Assembly (NCBI GenBank): GCA_013297875.1
Contig: JAAFIW010000024.1
Coordinates: 1 to 64,000, forward strand
Direction of reading: 5' to 3'
DNA: 64,000 nt
DNA from: Comamonadaceae bacterium
GTDB taxonomy: Bacteria > Pseudomonadota > Gammaproteobacteria > Burkholderiales > Burkholderiaceae_C
A program made the position numbers and the translations under genes. Shown one piece after another: positions 27,247 to 36,050 of the stretch. Position 1 is the stretch's first letter, and every line of letters begins with the position of its first letter. The notes beneath the pieces are model-generated. The model made no database searches and was not told the origin of the DNA. It saw only the letters and a program-made list of their open reading frames with translations.

Positions 27247-28637
27247 GCGACTGGGCTTTGGCCCTGTCGGCGCTGGCGCTGCTGCTGTGGGTGGGCACGG
27301 TGCTGGCGTGGTTCTGGTTGCGTGGCTCCAACGACGGCGGCAAAACGGATGCTTCGCTGGCCGCTCTGGCCGCCGCCACCGAGCGCCTGGGCCGCGAGCT
27401 TCGCCATGAAATCGCCCAAACCGCCAGCCAGGGCCGCCAGGAGCTGGCCCAAACCCTGCGGGCTGGGCACACGCTGACCGCCCAGTCGCTGGCCACCTCA
27501 GAGCAAGCGCTCAAACACACGTTTGCCGCCTTTCAGCAGGCCCTGCAAGGCCAGAGCGGCGAGGCCGCCCGCACGCAAAACGCCCAGCTCGATGCCTTTG
27601 CGCTGCAACTGGCGGGCCTGCAAAAAACCCTGGCCGACGCTTTGCAGGCGCTCAGCGAAACCAACGCCCGGCGCATCGGCGAAGTGCGCGCCACACTGGA
27701 GGCGCAACTGCAAAGCATGCAGGCCAGCAACAGCGCCAAGCTGGACGAAATGCGCCACACGGTGGATGAGAAGCTGCAGTCCACCCTGCAATCGCGGCTG
27801 ACCGAAAGCTTTGCCCAGGTGGCACAGCGCCTGGAGCTGGTGCACAAAGGTCTGGGCGAAATGCACACGCTGGCGCAAGGCGTGGGCGACTTGAAGCACC
27901 TGCTGACCAATGTGAAAACCCGTGGCATTTTTGGCGAGGCGCAGCTGGCCGGGCTGCTGGAGCAGGTGTTTACCGCCGACCAATATGCCGCCCAGGTGGC
28001 GATGCGGCCCGATTCGCGGGAGCTGGTGGACTTTGCCATTCGCCTGCCGGGCCAGGCCCACGATGGCACGCCGCTGTGGCTGCCGATAGACGCGAAATTT
28101 CCCAATGAAGACTACGAGCGCCTGCTAGACGCGCAAGGCCGCGCCGACGCCGACGCCGCGCAGGCCGCCGGCCGTGCGCTGGAGGCACGGGTGCGGCTGG
28201 AGGCCAAGTCGATCAGCAGCAAATACATTGCGCCGCCACACACCACCGACTTTGCCATTCTGTTTTTACCCAGTGAAGGCCTGTACGCCGAAGTGCTGCG
28301 CCGCCCTGACCTGATGCAGGCCCTGCAACGCGAGCACCGCATCACCCTGGCCGGCCCCACCACCCTGCTGGCCATGCTCAGCAGCCTGCAAATGGGCTTT
28401 CGAACCCTGGCGCTGGAAAAGCGCAGCAGCGAGGTGTGGCAGGTGCTGGCCACCGTGAAGGCCGAATTTGGCAAGTTTGGCGATGTGCTGGCCAAGGCCC
28501 GCCAGCAGACCGAATCGGTGCTAAGCACGCTGGACAGCGCCGACGTGCGCACCCGCGTGATGAGCAAGGCCCTGCGCGAGGTGCAAGCCTTGCCCGAGGC
28601 GCAGGCGGCGCTGCCTTTGGACGATGGTACTGCTTGA
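27243..28637 (+). CDS. rmuC: DNA recombination protein RmuC
   Basis: 464 residues. One N-terminal transmembrane helix (LALSALALLLWVGTVLAWFW), a long coiled coil to about residue 220, and the RmuC nuclease-like domain (TRGIFGEAQLAGLLEQVF, PIDAKFPNEDYERLLDA, GPTTLLAMLSSLQMGFRTLA). RmuC limits inversions between short inverted repeats, which may matter in a genome this rich in palindromes. Overlaps the dehydrogenase gene by 4 nt. Confidence 0.95.
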   Translation: MSDWALALSALALLLWVGTVLAWFWLRGSNDGGKTDASLAALAAATERLGRELRHEIAQTASQGRQELAQTLRAGHTLTAQSLATSEQALKHTFAAFQQALQGQSGEAARTQNAQLDAFALQLAGLQKTLADALQALSETNARRIGEVRATLEAQLQSMQASNSAKLDEMRHTVDEKLQSTLQSRLTESFAQVAQRLELVHKGLGEMHTLAQGVGDLKHLLTNVKTRGIFGEAQLAGLLEQVFTADQYAAQVAMRPDSRELVDFAIRLPGQAHDGTPLWLPIDAKFPNEDYERLLDAQGRADADAAQAAGRALEARVRLEAKSISSKYIAPPHTTDFAILFLPSEGLYAEVLRRPDLMQALQREHRITLAGPTTLLAMLSSLQMGFRTLALEKRSSEVWQVLATVKAEFGKFGDVLAKARQQTESVLSTLDSADVRTRVMSKALREVQALPEAQAALPLDDGTA

Positions 28638-28700
28638 AAATGCTATTGTTTATATAGCTGTTTGAGCAATAAATACACGGGCTGGAGCCAGTTTTTTTAT
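28638..28700 (+). repeat. Dispersed repeat, copy 10, with terminator-like end
   Basis: tatatagctgtttgagcaat then aaatacacgggctggagcca and TTTTTTT. The GGCTggAGCC hairpin plus T-run is a credible rmuC terminator. Confidence 0.75.
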
Positions 28701-28731
28701 GAAAACTGCTCCTCACCTGTTTGATGAAACG

Positions 28732-29712
28732 TCAATCCGGCTTGATGTTGCGTGCTTTCACAATCCGGGCCCAGCGCACCGTTTCCACCGCAAGGTAGGC
28801 ACCGAAAGCTTCTCGCGGAATGGCGCCAATTTCCACACCCTCTTTGTCAAAGCGCTCGACCACTTCCTTGCTTTTCAGAATCTCGTTGGCATCGCGGGCA
28901 ATGCGGTCCAGCAGTGCGTCGTCCATGCTGCTGGGTGCCAGCATGCCAAACCAGTTAAGCGCCTCAAAGCCAGGAAAAGTCTCGGCCACGGTGGGCACAT
29001 TGGGCAGGGCACGCGAGCGCTTGGGGGCTGTGTAGGCCAGGGCTTTGAGCTTGCCTTCTTTGATCAACGCCAGCGACGAGCTGGGGTTGTCAAACATGAA
29101 TTGCACCTGGCCGCCCACCACATCGGACAGCGCTGGCGGGGTGCCTCGGTAGGGCACATGCAGCAGATTGAGCTTGTGCTGGTCGGCAATCAGCTCGGCC
29201 ACCATATGGGCCATGCTGCCGTTGGCAGGCGAGGCAATGCTCACGGTTTTGTCGCCCTTGCCGGCCTCAACCAGGTCTTTGATGTTGGCAAAGGGCTGGT
29301 TGCCGCCGGTCACCAGAAACAGGCCATTGCGCACCACCAAGGTCACCGGCTTGAAGTCTTTGATCGTGTCGTAGGGCAATTTGGCAAACAGGCTGGGGTT
29401 CACCGCAAAAGGCGCGGCGGTCATGAGCAAGGTGTGGCCGTCTTTGGACTTGGCGACTTGATCCGTTCCAATTTGGGTGGAGGCACCGGGCTTGTTTTCC
29501 ACCACCACCGGCTGCCCCCATTTTTTGCTCAACTCATTGCCCAGAATGCGGGCAGCGATGTCGGTGGTGCCACCGGCGGCATAGGGCACGACGATTTTTA
29601 CCGCCTGGGTGGGCCAGGCGGGCACCGTTTGCGCGCAGAGCGGCGCAGCGAATGCTACTGAAACGAGAGCTGCCAGTGCAGATCTGTTCAGGGTTCGGCG
29701 CGTGGTCGCCAT
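28732..29712 (-). CDS. Bug-family solute-binding protein
   Basis: 326 residues, periplasmic binding protein of the tripartite tricarboxylate transporter (TctC/Bug) family. Signal peptide ends near PLCAQTVPAWP; conserved family parts are VKIVVPYAAGGTTDIAARIL, WGQPVVVENKPGASTQIG, and the C-terminal LDRIARDANEILKSKEV. AAGGAGAG precedes the ATG at 29712. No TctA/TctB membrane genes are nearby, the usual orphan situation in Comamonadaceae and Bordetella. Ligand unknown. Confidence 0.9.
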   Translation of the reverse strand: MATTRRTLNRSALAALVSVAFAAPLCAQTVPAWPTQAVKIVVPYAAGGTTDIAARILGNELSKKWGQPVVVENKPGASTQIGTDQVAKSKDGHTLLMTAAPFAVNPSLFAKLPYDTIKDFKPVTLVVRNGLFLVTGGNQPFANIKDLVEAGKGDKTVSIASPANGSMAHMVAELIADQHKLNLLHVPYRGTPPALSDVVGGQVQFMFDNPSSSLALIKEGKLKALAYTAPKRSRALPNVPTVAETFPGFEALNWFGMLAPSSMDDALLDRIARDANEILKSKEVVERFDKEGVEIGAIPREAFGAYLAVETVRWARIVKARNIKPD

Positions 29713-29854
29713 ACATCTCTCCTTGGGGTGTTGGGCATAAGCAAGTTCGCAGTCAGCTGACATTTTTGAGCCAGCCACTTGGTAAGCGTCTTGTGGGAAA
29801 CGTTTAGGGGGAAACGTCTAGTAGGAAGGTCAACAATGACGCTTCCATATAAAC

Positions 29855-29906
29855 GCTACTCTATTGATAGCTGCTTGAGCAGTATTCACAAGGGCTCTCA
29901 GCCTGT
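29855..29906 (+). repeat. Dispersed repeat, copy 11
   Basis: ctattgatagctgcttgagc then agtattcacaagggctctca; between the Bug gene and ggt. Confidence 0.8.
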
Positions 29907-29971
29907 TTGATCAGAATTCCGGCAGAACAGCCCTCGCTCGGCTTGGCAGACGGTAAATCTACCGCTCGGGC

Positions 29972-31783
29972 TCAATCGCCCATCACTACACCCTCTCGCC
30001 GCGGATCGGCCCCGCCCATCAGCAGGGGAATGCCGTGTGCCACGCCGCGTGAGATGGCTTGCAGGCCGCTGGTCATGTTCTGCTCGCGCACCTCGTGGCC
30101 ACGGGCTTTCAGGGCGTCGACGGTGGCGGCCGGGAAGCGCTTTTCTTCCAGCAGCGTGGGGCCATTGGTGGAGCCGAAGTTCGGCAGGTTGATAGCCTGC
30201 TGGGGCACCATGCCCCAGTTGAGCACGCCATACAAGGTTTTGGCCGTGTAATGAATGATGAGCGCGCCGCCGGGGCTGCCACCGCTCATCAGCAACTGGC
30301 CCGTGCCTTTGTCAAACACCAGCGTGGGGGCCATCGAAGAACGGGGGCGTTTGCCGGGCTGCACGCGGTTGGCAATCGGCTGGCCTTGGGCGTCGGCGGG
30401 GGCGAAGCTGAAGTCGGTCAGCTCGTTGTTCAGCAAAAAGCCTTTCACCATTTGCCGCGCACCAAATGCGTCTTCAATCGTGGTGGTCATGGCCAGCGCA
30501 TTGCCCATGCCGTCGACGATGCTGATATGGCTGGTGCCGTACTCGGGTTGGTCGGGCATGGGTGCGTAGCTGGTTTTCACCGGGGCGGGCGTGCCGGGTT
30601 GAGCGGTTTTCATGCTTTGCGCGCCAATCAGCTTGGCGCGGCTGGAAAGATAAGCGGGCTCCAGCAGGCTCATCCAGTTGCCGCCAGGGGCTTGCACAAA
30701 ATCAGGGTCGGCCACGTACAGGCCCCGGTCGGCAAAGGCCAGGCGGGCGGCTTCGGTGTACAGGTGCAGCCAGGCGGGGCCGGGCAGGCCGTCGGCTTCC
30801 AGCGGAATGGCCGAGGCAAAGGCGCTGTTCATGATGCCCAGAATCTGGCCGACGGCAATCGCTCCGGAGCTGGGTGGCGGAAAGCCGCAAATGCGGTAGT
30901 CGTGCGACGCGCCTCGGGTGGGCTGGGCTTTGTAGTCGTGGCACAGCGGGGCGCGCTGCTTGGGCTGGTAGCCCGCCAGGTCGGCCAGCGTGAGCTTGCC
31001 CGGGTTGGTGGGGTGCTTTTGCACTTTGTCAACAATCGCCTGTGCCACCGCACCCTCGTGCAAAGCCTTGGAGCCCTGCGACGCAATCAGGCGCAGCACA
31101 GCGGCCAGCTCAGGGTTTTTCAGCATGTGGCCCACATCGTGCGGCGTGCCATCAGCCTTGTAAAAGTAGGCAGCGGCAGTGGGGTCTTTTTTCAGGTGCG
31201 CTTCAGCTTTCAGCAGTGTGTTCAGCCGTGCACTGACCTTGAAGCCACCTTCAGACAGCGTGATGGCCGGCTGAAACAGGGTGGCCCAGGGCAGCTTGCC
31301 GTGCTGCTTGTGGGCTTGTTCGAGCATCCGCACCGTGCCAGGCACGCCGACTGAGCGGCCACCGACCACCGCATCAATAAAGGGCATGGGCTTGCCGTCT
31401 GCGGCGATGAACAGCTTGTCGTCTACCGCTGCGGGCGCGGTTTCGCGGCCATCAAAGGCCTGCACGTCTTTGCCGTTGTGGTGCAGCAAGAACGCGCCGC
31501 CACCAATGCCGCTGGACTGCGGCTCCACCAGCGTGAGCACCATTTGCACGGCAATCGCCGCATCAACCGCCGAGCCACCGGCTTTGAGAATCTGGTAGCC
31601 CGCATCGGTGGCCAGCGGGTTGGCGGCGGCGACGGCAAATTTGGTTGTGGCCCAGCCGGGTTTCTCGGTGTAGCCGGAGGAACCCTCGGGTTGGTCGGGA
31701 ACGGTGTAGCTGAAGTTGCTTGGGGCGCTGGCGCAGGCTGCGAGCAGCGCGGCGATGGCCAGGGGGGCGAGGATGTGTTTCAT
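29972..31783 (-). CDS. ggt: Gamma-glutamyltransferase, lipoprotein
   Basis: 603 residues. Signal with lipobox LLAACAS, so membrane-anchored on the periplasmic side. GGT features: FAVAAANPLATDAGYQIL, GGSAVDAAIAVQMVLTLVEP, SSGIGGGAFLLHH, the autoprocessing Thr in PEYGTSHISIVD that becomes the catalytic nucleophile, and MSGGSPGGALIIHY. Cleaves glutathione and gamma-glutamyl amides. GGAG lies before the ATG at 31783; the longer frame from 31816 is rejected because it lacks a signal start. Confidence 0.93.
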   Translation of the reverse strand: MKHILAPLAIAALLAACASAPSNFSYTVPDQPEGSSGYTEKPGWATTKFAVAAANPLATDAGYQILKAGGSAVDAAIAVQMVLTLVEPQSSGIGGGAFLLHHNGKDVQAFDGRETAPAAVDDKLFIAADGKPMPFIDAVVGGRSVGVPGTVRMLEQAHKQHGKLPWATLFQPAITLSEGGFKVSARLNTLLKAEAHLKKDPTAAAYFYKADGTPHDVGHMLKNPELAAVLRLIASQGSKALHEGAVAQAIVDKVQKHPTNPGKLTLADLAGYQPKQRAPLCHDYKAQPTRGASHDYRICGFPPPSSGAIAVGQILGIMNSAFASAIPLEADGLPGPAWLHLYTEAARLAFADRGLYVADPDFVQAPGGNWMSLLEPAYLSSRAKLIGAQSMKTAQPGTPAPVKTSYAPMPDQPEYGTSHISIVDGMGNALAMTTTIEDAFGARQMVKGFLLNNELTDFSFAPADAQGQPIANRVQPGKRPRSSMAPTLVFDKGTGQLLMSGGSPGGALIIHYTAKTLYGVLNWGMVPQQAINLPNFGSTNGPTLLEEKRFPAATVDALKARGHEVREQNMTSGLQAISRGVAHGIPLLMGGADPRREGVVMGD

Positions 31784-31885
31784 GATGGCTCCAGGTATCG
31801 GTGTCGAGGTTGCCATCCTAAACCGGGGCGCAGCCGCGGCGTTAAGGCAACAGCTTGCGCTGGACCGTTTTTGGGCGAAATGAAG

Positions 31886-31937
31886 CAGCAGCCCATATGT
31901 TTATTGCTCAAACAGCTATAAAAATGAGAGTCAATTT
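31886..31937 (-). repeat. Dispersed repeat, copy 12
   Basis: Plus strand gcagcccatatgtttattgc then tcaaacagctataaaaatga; upstream of ggt. Confidence 0.7.
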
Positions 31938-32065
31938 TTCACAGGCTCGCGTGCACCCCGGTCATGCGCGCTGTGACGAAAACGCAAACATGTGACCGAT
32001 GGTGAGTGCTAGTCGCCTTCCGGGCGGCTCAATCGTTGTGTTGGAACCGTTTCAGGAGAAAAAAC

Positions 32066-32389
32066 ATGCGTTCATCGATCGTTGTTGTGATGGTGGCTCT
32101 CAGCGCGGCGACCTTGCCCGTGCATTCGCAAAGCACCGTGGGCGACCCCGCGCCATTGCTCGGCAATCAGGCGGGCTCGATTGCTGGCAATACTGCGCTG
32201 GGTGCTGGGCAGACCAAACCCACAGCGCAAGAGCTGGCGCGGCGCGAGCAGCACAAGGCGCAAATGAAAGCCTGCCAGGACAATTACCGCCAACAGACAC
32301 GCAGTGGCAGCCCCGAGCGCAAAGCGGCGCGAGAGGCTTGCGAGGCAACATTCAAGTCACAGCGCGCGACTTGGTACGCCAAGAAATAA
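32066..32389 (+). CDS. Small exported protein of unknown function
   Basis: 107 residues. Signal peptide to about residue 22 (ALSAATLPVHSQ). The mature part has a Gly/Ala-rich stretch and a charged helix with two cysteines (MKACQDNYRQQTRSGSPERK; EACEATFKSQ), reminiscent of PsiF-like repeats though I cannot claim membership. AGGAGAAAAAAC precedes the ATG. Stands alone between ggt and the HxlR-associated operon. Confidence 0.7.
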   Translation: MRSSIVVVMVALSAATLPVHSQSTVGDPAPLLGNQAGSIAGNTALGAGQTKPTAQELARREQHKAQMKACQDNYRQQTRSGSPERKAAREACEATFKSQRATWYAKK

Positions 32390-32397
32390 GCTGTCCA

Positions 32398-32548
32398 TTA
32401 CGCTGAAGTTTGACCGGGCGGAGCGGTAATCACGCCCAAACCTCCTGCGTTGGATACCGCCGCAGCTAGTTCTGCGAAGCCGACGTAATGCATCCCCCTT
32501 GAATAAGGGGTGCTGGATGCCAAACATTTCTGTGATCAGTGTTTTCAT
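32398..32548 (-). pseudogene. Truncated, frameshifted nitronate monooxygenase
   Basis: The start MKTLITEMFGIQHPL is the family N-terminus. A net frameshift at the C/G runs near 32505 is followed, in the next frame, by GMHYVGFAELAAAVSNAGG and LGVITAPPG, then a stop at 32398. Whole enzymes have about 320-360 residues, so only about 50 codons remain. It is the last member of the minus-strand operon, 27 nt after the PTPS gene. Confidence 0.75.
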
Positions 32549-32575
32549 GGGATTTCTTTAAAAACTGTGCTTAGT

Positions 32576-33007
32576 TCAAACACCTTGTTTGCGATGCACT
32601 GCCCAGTTCTTCTCAGTTTCGTACAACTTCACTTCAAAAAGCAGGTCACCCCAACGCGGCAGCAATAGCCGCCAGAACAAGACAACCAAATTCTCAACCG
32701 TTGGGTTGATGCCTGCACAAATCGGCGAATCCACATTTAGATTCCTGTGATCAACGTGATCGATGATCAGCTCTCGGATGGAGTCGCGGACTTCGGTGAG
32801 GTTGACGACTATGCCCGTGCTTGGATCAAGTGGGCCTCTAAGAGTCACTTCGAGTGCGTAGTTGTGACCATGACCCGCCTCGCGTGCGCATGGGCCAAAA
32901 AGCACGTGGTTGTCTGCCGCAGATAGGCTGCTTGACCACAAACGATGTGCAGCTGAAAAGCTCTCGCGCCGGGTCAGGTGAACATGGGGTTGAACATCAG
33001 TCGTCAT
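32576..33007 (-). CDS. 6-pyruvoyl-tetrahydropterin synthase (PTPS type)
   Basis: 143 residues. Zinc-binding histidines in FSAAHRLW and GHGHNY, catalytic region LFGPCAREAGHGHNY, and PSTGIVVNLTEVRDS, VDHRNLNVD, TVENLVV. Spacing Cys-x5-HGH is that of true PTPS of tetrahydrobiopterin synthesis, whereas QueD has Cys-x3-HGH. The likely reaction is 7,8-dihydroneopterin triphosphate to 6-pyruvoyl-tetrahydropterin. ATG 33007 overlaps the upstream SDR by 11 nt, suggesting a functional couple like PTPS and sepiapterin reductase. QueD-like activity cannot be excluded. Confidence 0.82.
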   Translation of the reverse strand: MTTDVQPHVHLTRRESFSAAHRLWSSSLSAADNHVLFGPCAREAGHGHNYALEVTLRGPLDPSTGIVVNLTEVRDSIRELIIDHVDHRNLNVDSPICAGINPTVENLVVLFWRLLLPRWGDLLFEVKLYETEKNWAVHRKQGV

Positions 33008-33689
33008 TGCATTGAATTTCCAGGGTCGTACCGTTGAGTAATCCGGATTGCTGTCGATCGAGCAGATATTGAATGGTGGGCACAATCATTTCGGCCGTCG
33101 CTTTGGGCTTCAATCCAAGGCGGCGGCTCATGGGCGTGTCAAAGGCACCCGGTGCAATGGCGTTGACGCGGATATCGTGTTGCCGCCCTTCCATGGCCAG
33201 AGATTCGGTGAGTCCAATAACGGCGTGTTTGGAGGCGGAGTACGCAGTAAAGCCAGGGAATTTTTGCTGTCCACACAAGCCAGCAAGCGAGGAGACAGCA
33301 ACGATATCGCCAGCCACGCCTAGATTCCGCCAAGCCAGTATCGCTGCTCTGCATACATTGAATGTGCCCTGAACGTTGATGGCTTGCGTCATGGCGAAGC
33401 GTTCGGGTGTGAGCTCGTGGAGAGGAGCTTGATCAAGAATGGCCGCACAGCACACGACTGCAGTAGGTCTGAAATCAGCGATAGCCGCATCAAGCGCATG
33501 TGCATTGACCACATCCAACGCAAAAATCTGACTTCGCGTGTGAAATGAATCAATTTGGGCGGCAGTCTGGGTAAGTTTGGCTTCTTTCCTTCCGCACAAA
33601 CCCAGACGCCAGCCGTTTTTTGCAAGGGCAAGCGCCACCGCTGCACCCAGCCCCGAACCTGCACCTGTGATGAAGACGGACTTTCTCAA
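32997..33689 (-). CDS. Short-chain dehydrogenase/reductase
   Basis: 230 residues, classical SDR. Cofactor motif TGAGSGLG, SSLAGLCGQQK with the catalytic Ser, and YSASKHAVIGLTES with Tyr and Lys. Arg in LCGRKEAK suggests NADP(H). Next to PTPS it could act as a sepiapterin- or pyruvoyl-pterin-reducing enzyme, but SDR substrate cannot be read from sequence. It overlaps the SnoaL-like gene upstream by ATGA and PTPS downstream by 11 nt. Confidence 0.85.
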   Translation of the reverse strand: MRKSVFITGAGSGLGAAVALALAKNGWRLGLCGRKEAKLTQTAAQIDSFHTRSQIFALDVVNAHALDAAIADFRPTAVVCCAAILDQAPLHELTPERFAMTQAINVQGTFNVCRAAILAWRNLGVAGDIVAVSSLAGLCGQQKFPGFTAYSASKHAVIGLTESLAMEGRQHDIRVNAIAPGAFDTPMSRRLGLKPKATAEMIVPTIQYLLDRQQSGLLNGTTLEIQCNDD

Positions 33690-34129
33690 ACACGCGCTTC
33701 AAGTTTGGCTTCGTGCTCGGCAATATAAGCCTCCAACTCATCCGCGTTATGCAGGATTTCATAGTGCATACAAAGCTTGCCGTTGCGAAACAAATCCCAT
33801 TCTTCACCGCGCAATACAAACGGCTGAAGCCCTTCGCTGGTGTATGTCACGGTGAAAGGGAAATAGACCCCATGTGGAATCACCAGTTGGCTGTCAGCGT
33901 GAGGCACGCGCAGTTTAAAGCGGCGATCGTAGGTATTGGTAGAGTACTTGATGGCTTCAACGACATCCTGTCTTCCCTCAAATGCGCCGCCCACTTTGGA
34001 TTTAGTGCCCGCAACAGCCCATACGATGTCATCCGTCAAGAGGGCGTCGACAACAGCCCAGTTTTTGGTTGCATAGCCAATCTCGAAGGCCTTGGCATAT
34101 TTAATAAATGAGGACAGTTCTTCTTGCAT
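33686..34129 (-). CDS. SnoaL/NTF2-like protein
   Basis: 147 residues from ATG 34129 (MQEELSSFIKYAKAF), preceded by GGAG. NTF2-fold pattern: an N-terminal helix, WAVVDALLTDDIVWAVAG, FEGRQDVVEAIKYS, and beta strands ending FRNGKLCMHYEILHNADELE. Such proteins are isomerases, cyclases, dehydratases or limonene-epoxide-hydrolase relatives. Overlaps the next SDR by 4 nt. Substrate unknown. Confidence 0.75.
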   Translation of the reverse strand: MQEELSSFIKYAKAFEIGYATKNWAVVDALLTDDIVWAVAGTKSKVGGAFEGRQDVVEAIKYSTNTYDRRFKLRVPHADSQLVIPHGVYFPFTVTYTSEGLQPFVLRGEEWDLFRNGKLCMHYEILHNADELEAYIAEHEAKLEARV

Positions 34130-34160
34130 AAAAGTCTCCAGAAAGGTTAATGAAGTTGGG

Positions 34161-34718
34161 TTATGTGGATGGCCTGTCAAAAATCAAACATGTCGTTTTC
34201 GCGTGGGCGTAGAGTTTCCCCTCGACGTCTACGATTTTTCCTTCAGCCATAGCGAGTTGTTTGCCTAAGTGAATCACTTGGCCGTATGCGCGTAGCGGCC
34301 CGGTTTTTTGGGTGGCGGCGCGCAGATAGTTAATACTTAATTCAGCGGTGGTGTAAAAGCGGCCAGCAGGCAGCATGGAGTGCACTGCGCAGCCGACTGC
34401 GCTATCAAGCAATGTTGCGTACCAACCCCCATGAACTGTGCCAAGTGGGTTGTAATGTTTCGCATTCGGCGTGCCTTGAAAAACGGTCTCGCCCTCCTTG
34501 ATGTCGATTAACACGAAGTCGAGAGTCTTGCCGATACCTTCATGCGAAATTGCACCGGCGCTCATTGCCTGAAGCAATTGAAGACCCGTTTTCCCAAGTA
34601 ACTCTTGGGGTGAGACAGCTTTCGCTGGGTCGTTATGCGCCAAGCGTTCAATTGCGGCTATGTAGTCTTTATTCCATTGGGTAAGGCTTTTGTTTTGAGG
34701 GCTGTTGTTTTGGGTCAT
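34161..34718 (-). CDS. PaaI-family hotdog thioesterase
   Basis: 185 residues. Hotdog thioesterase motif YNPLGTVHGGWYATLLDSAV with the HGG helix start, then GRFYTTAELSINYLRAATQK. Hydrolyses a small acyl- or aryl-CoA. The N-terminal 60 residues are longer than in minimal PaaI. Sits 31 nt before the SnoaL-like gene and 32 nt after an SDR, so one transcript is likely. Confidence 0.85.
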   Translation of the reverse strand: MTQNNSPQNKSLTQWNKDYIAAIERLAHNDPAKAVSPQELLGKTGLQLLQAMSAGAISHEGIGKTLDFVLIDIKEGETVFQGTPNAKHYNPLGTVHGGWYATLLDSAVGCAVHSMLPAGRFYTTAELSINYLRAATQKTGPLRAYGQVIHLGKQLAMAEGKIVDVEGKLYAHAKTTCLIFDRPST

Positions 34719-34750
34719 GATGATGTACTAATGTATTGAAGATGGAATAC

Positions 34751-35452
34751 TTACCAGTTCTCAGCATAAGGACGAATCTCGACATTGAATGACCATGCCG
34801 AGCGCGGTTGGTGAGCAATTCGATAGCATTCAGCGGCTATGTCAGCTGGTTTACAGAAAAACTCGTCGGGTTTTTCAGGAAAACCACGCCGCGTCCATGG
34901 CAGGTCAATGACTGCATCGATGGCCACATACGCCACATGCACACCTTGGGGGCCAGCATGTCGCGCTATGCTCTCCAGCAAGATTCTTTGCGCAGCTTTG
35001 GTTGGTGCAAATGCTGCAAAGTTGGCTTTGCCGCGATAGGCTGATGTGTTACCCGTAGCGAGTACAACGCCATGTCCGCGACTTGCCATCGATGGAATCA
35101 ATGACTGACATAGATGCAGTAGGGATTTGACGTTGATATCGAAATTCGTTTGCAGGGTACGCGATTCAATCTCCAGGAAATGACCAAACGCACCGCCCAC
35201 TGCGTTGTGCAAGAGCACATCGACAGCGCCAAGCTTGCCCTTAATTGCCTGCAATACATTATTAAGGGCGTGCTCGTCGGTGACATCGCAAGGGAATGCA
35301 TGCGTGTTGGGAATCTCGCGGGAGATAGCTTCTAGGCGTTCGGTTTTGCGCGCCATCATCGCGACCAGGTAGCCCTCGGCAGCAAACTTTTCCACCAAGG
35401 AGCGGCCCGTTCCCGAGCCGACACCCGTGACTAGACAGACCCCCTTGTTCAT
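34751..35452 (-). CDS. Atypical SDR with Phe in place of the catalytic Tyr
   Basis: 233 residues. The N-terminal cofactor motif is TGVGSGTGRSL and the fold is SDR-like throughout, but the active-site YxxxK reads F148-APT-K152 (ANFAAFAPTKAAQRIL). Catalysis must differ from classical SDRs, or the protein is non-catalytic. I recall a subfamily with this FAPxK pattern but cannot verify it here. Overlaps the DsbA-like gene by ATGA. Confidence 0.8.
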   Translation of the reverse strand: MNKGVCLVTGVGSGTGRSLVEKFAAEGYLVAMMARKTERLEAISREIPNTHAFPCDVTDEHALNNVLQAIKGKLGAVDVLLHNAVGGAFGHFLEIESRTLQTNFDINVKSLLHLCQSLIPSMASRGHGVVLATGNTSAYRGKANFAAFAPTKAAQRILLESIARHAGPQGVHVAYVAIDAVIDLPWTRRGFPEKPDEFFCKPADIAAECYRIAHQPRSAWSFNVEIRPYAENW

Positions 35453-36039
35453 ACGGCGAGCGCCTCTTCCAGAAACATCATGCGATCATTTCCGAAGAAA
35501 AGTTTTCCCTTGTAAACAAAACTGGGTACGCCAAACGCTCCGTCGGCTACAGCTTGTGCTGTGTTGGCTTTCAATGCCTCACGCAAAGAACCGTCGTAAG
35601 CGGCCACAACCAGCTTCTGAGCTTGCGGTACGTTTTCTATCGCCTTGAGCAGCACTTCGGGTTTGTCAAAAGGACTGGCATTTCTCCACATCCCCTCGAA
35701 AACTACTGCGATGTACTCGGACATGACGCCTAAATTCTGAGCTGAGATAGCACCCATCAGCATCGGGCGAGTGTCCATGGTCATCATGTGAGGATTTGGC
35801 GCTATGGGTACGCGAAGTCGCTTGGCCCATCGTGTCAAATCTTGCATGGAATATGCCGCCTTTGCTGCGCACTCAATACTTGTAGGTCGATTGCCCACTT
35901 CTCGCATAAGCGCACCGACAGAGATGGGTATAGGCTCAAACAGTACATTCGTGGGTTGAGTAACATCGCGCAATTGCGACCAAGCCAGATACGAATAGGG
36001 GCTAATGAAGTCAAAGTAGAACTTGACAGACTTATTCAT
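35449..36039 (-). CDS. DsbA-fold HCCA-isomerase-like protein
   Basis: 196 residues from ATG 36039. FYFDFISPYSYLAW carries the Ser that replaces the thiol in 2-hydroxychromene-2-carboxylate isomerases and kappa glutathione transferases; the C-terminal FGVPSFVYKGKLFFGNDRM is the cis-Pro and tail motif of the family. Expected to be a glutathione-dependent isomerase in aromatic or related degradation. The gap to the tautomerase gene is 11 nt. Confidence 0.85.
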   Translation of the reverse strand: MNKSVKFYFDFISPYSYLAWSQLRDVTQPTNVLFEPIPISVGALMREVGNRPTSIECAAKAAYSMQDLTRWAKRLRVPIAPNPHMMTMDTRPMLMGAISAQNLGVMSEYIAVVFEGMWRNASPFDKPEVLLKAIENVPQAQKLVVAAYDGSLREALKANTAQAVADGAFGVPSFVYKGKLFFGNDRMMFLEEALAV

Positions 36040-36050
36040 GATCGCCCCTT

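Noticed and set aside
30059-31354. 431-codon plus-strand frame opposite ggt
   Set aside because: Antisense to a gamma-glutamyltransferase with its catalytic motif; shadow frame.
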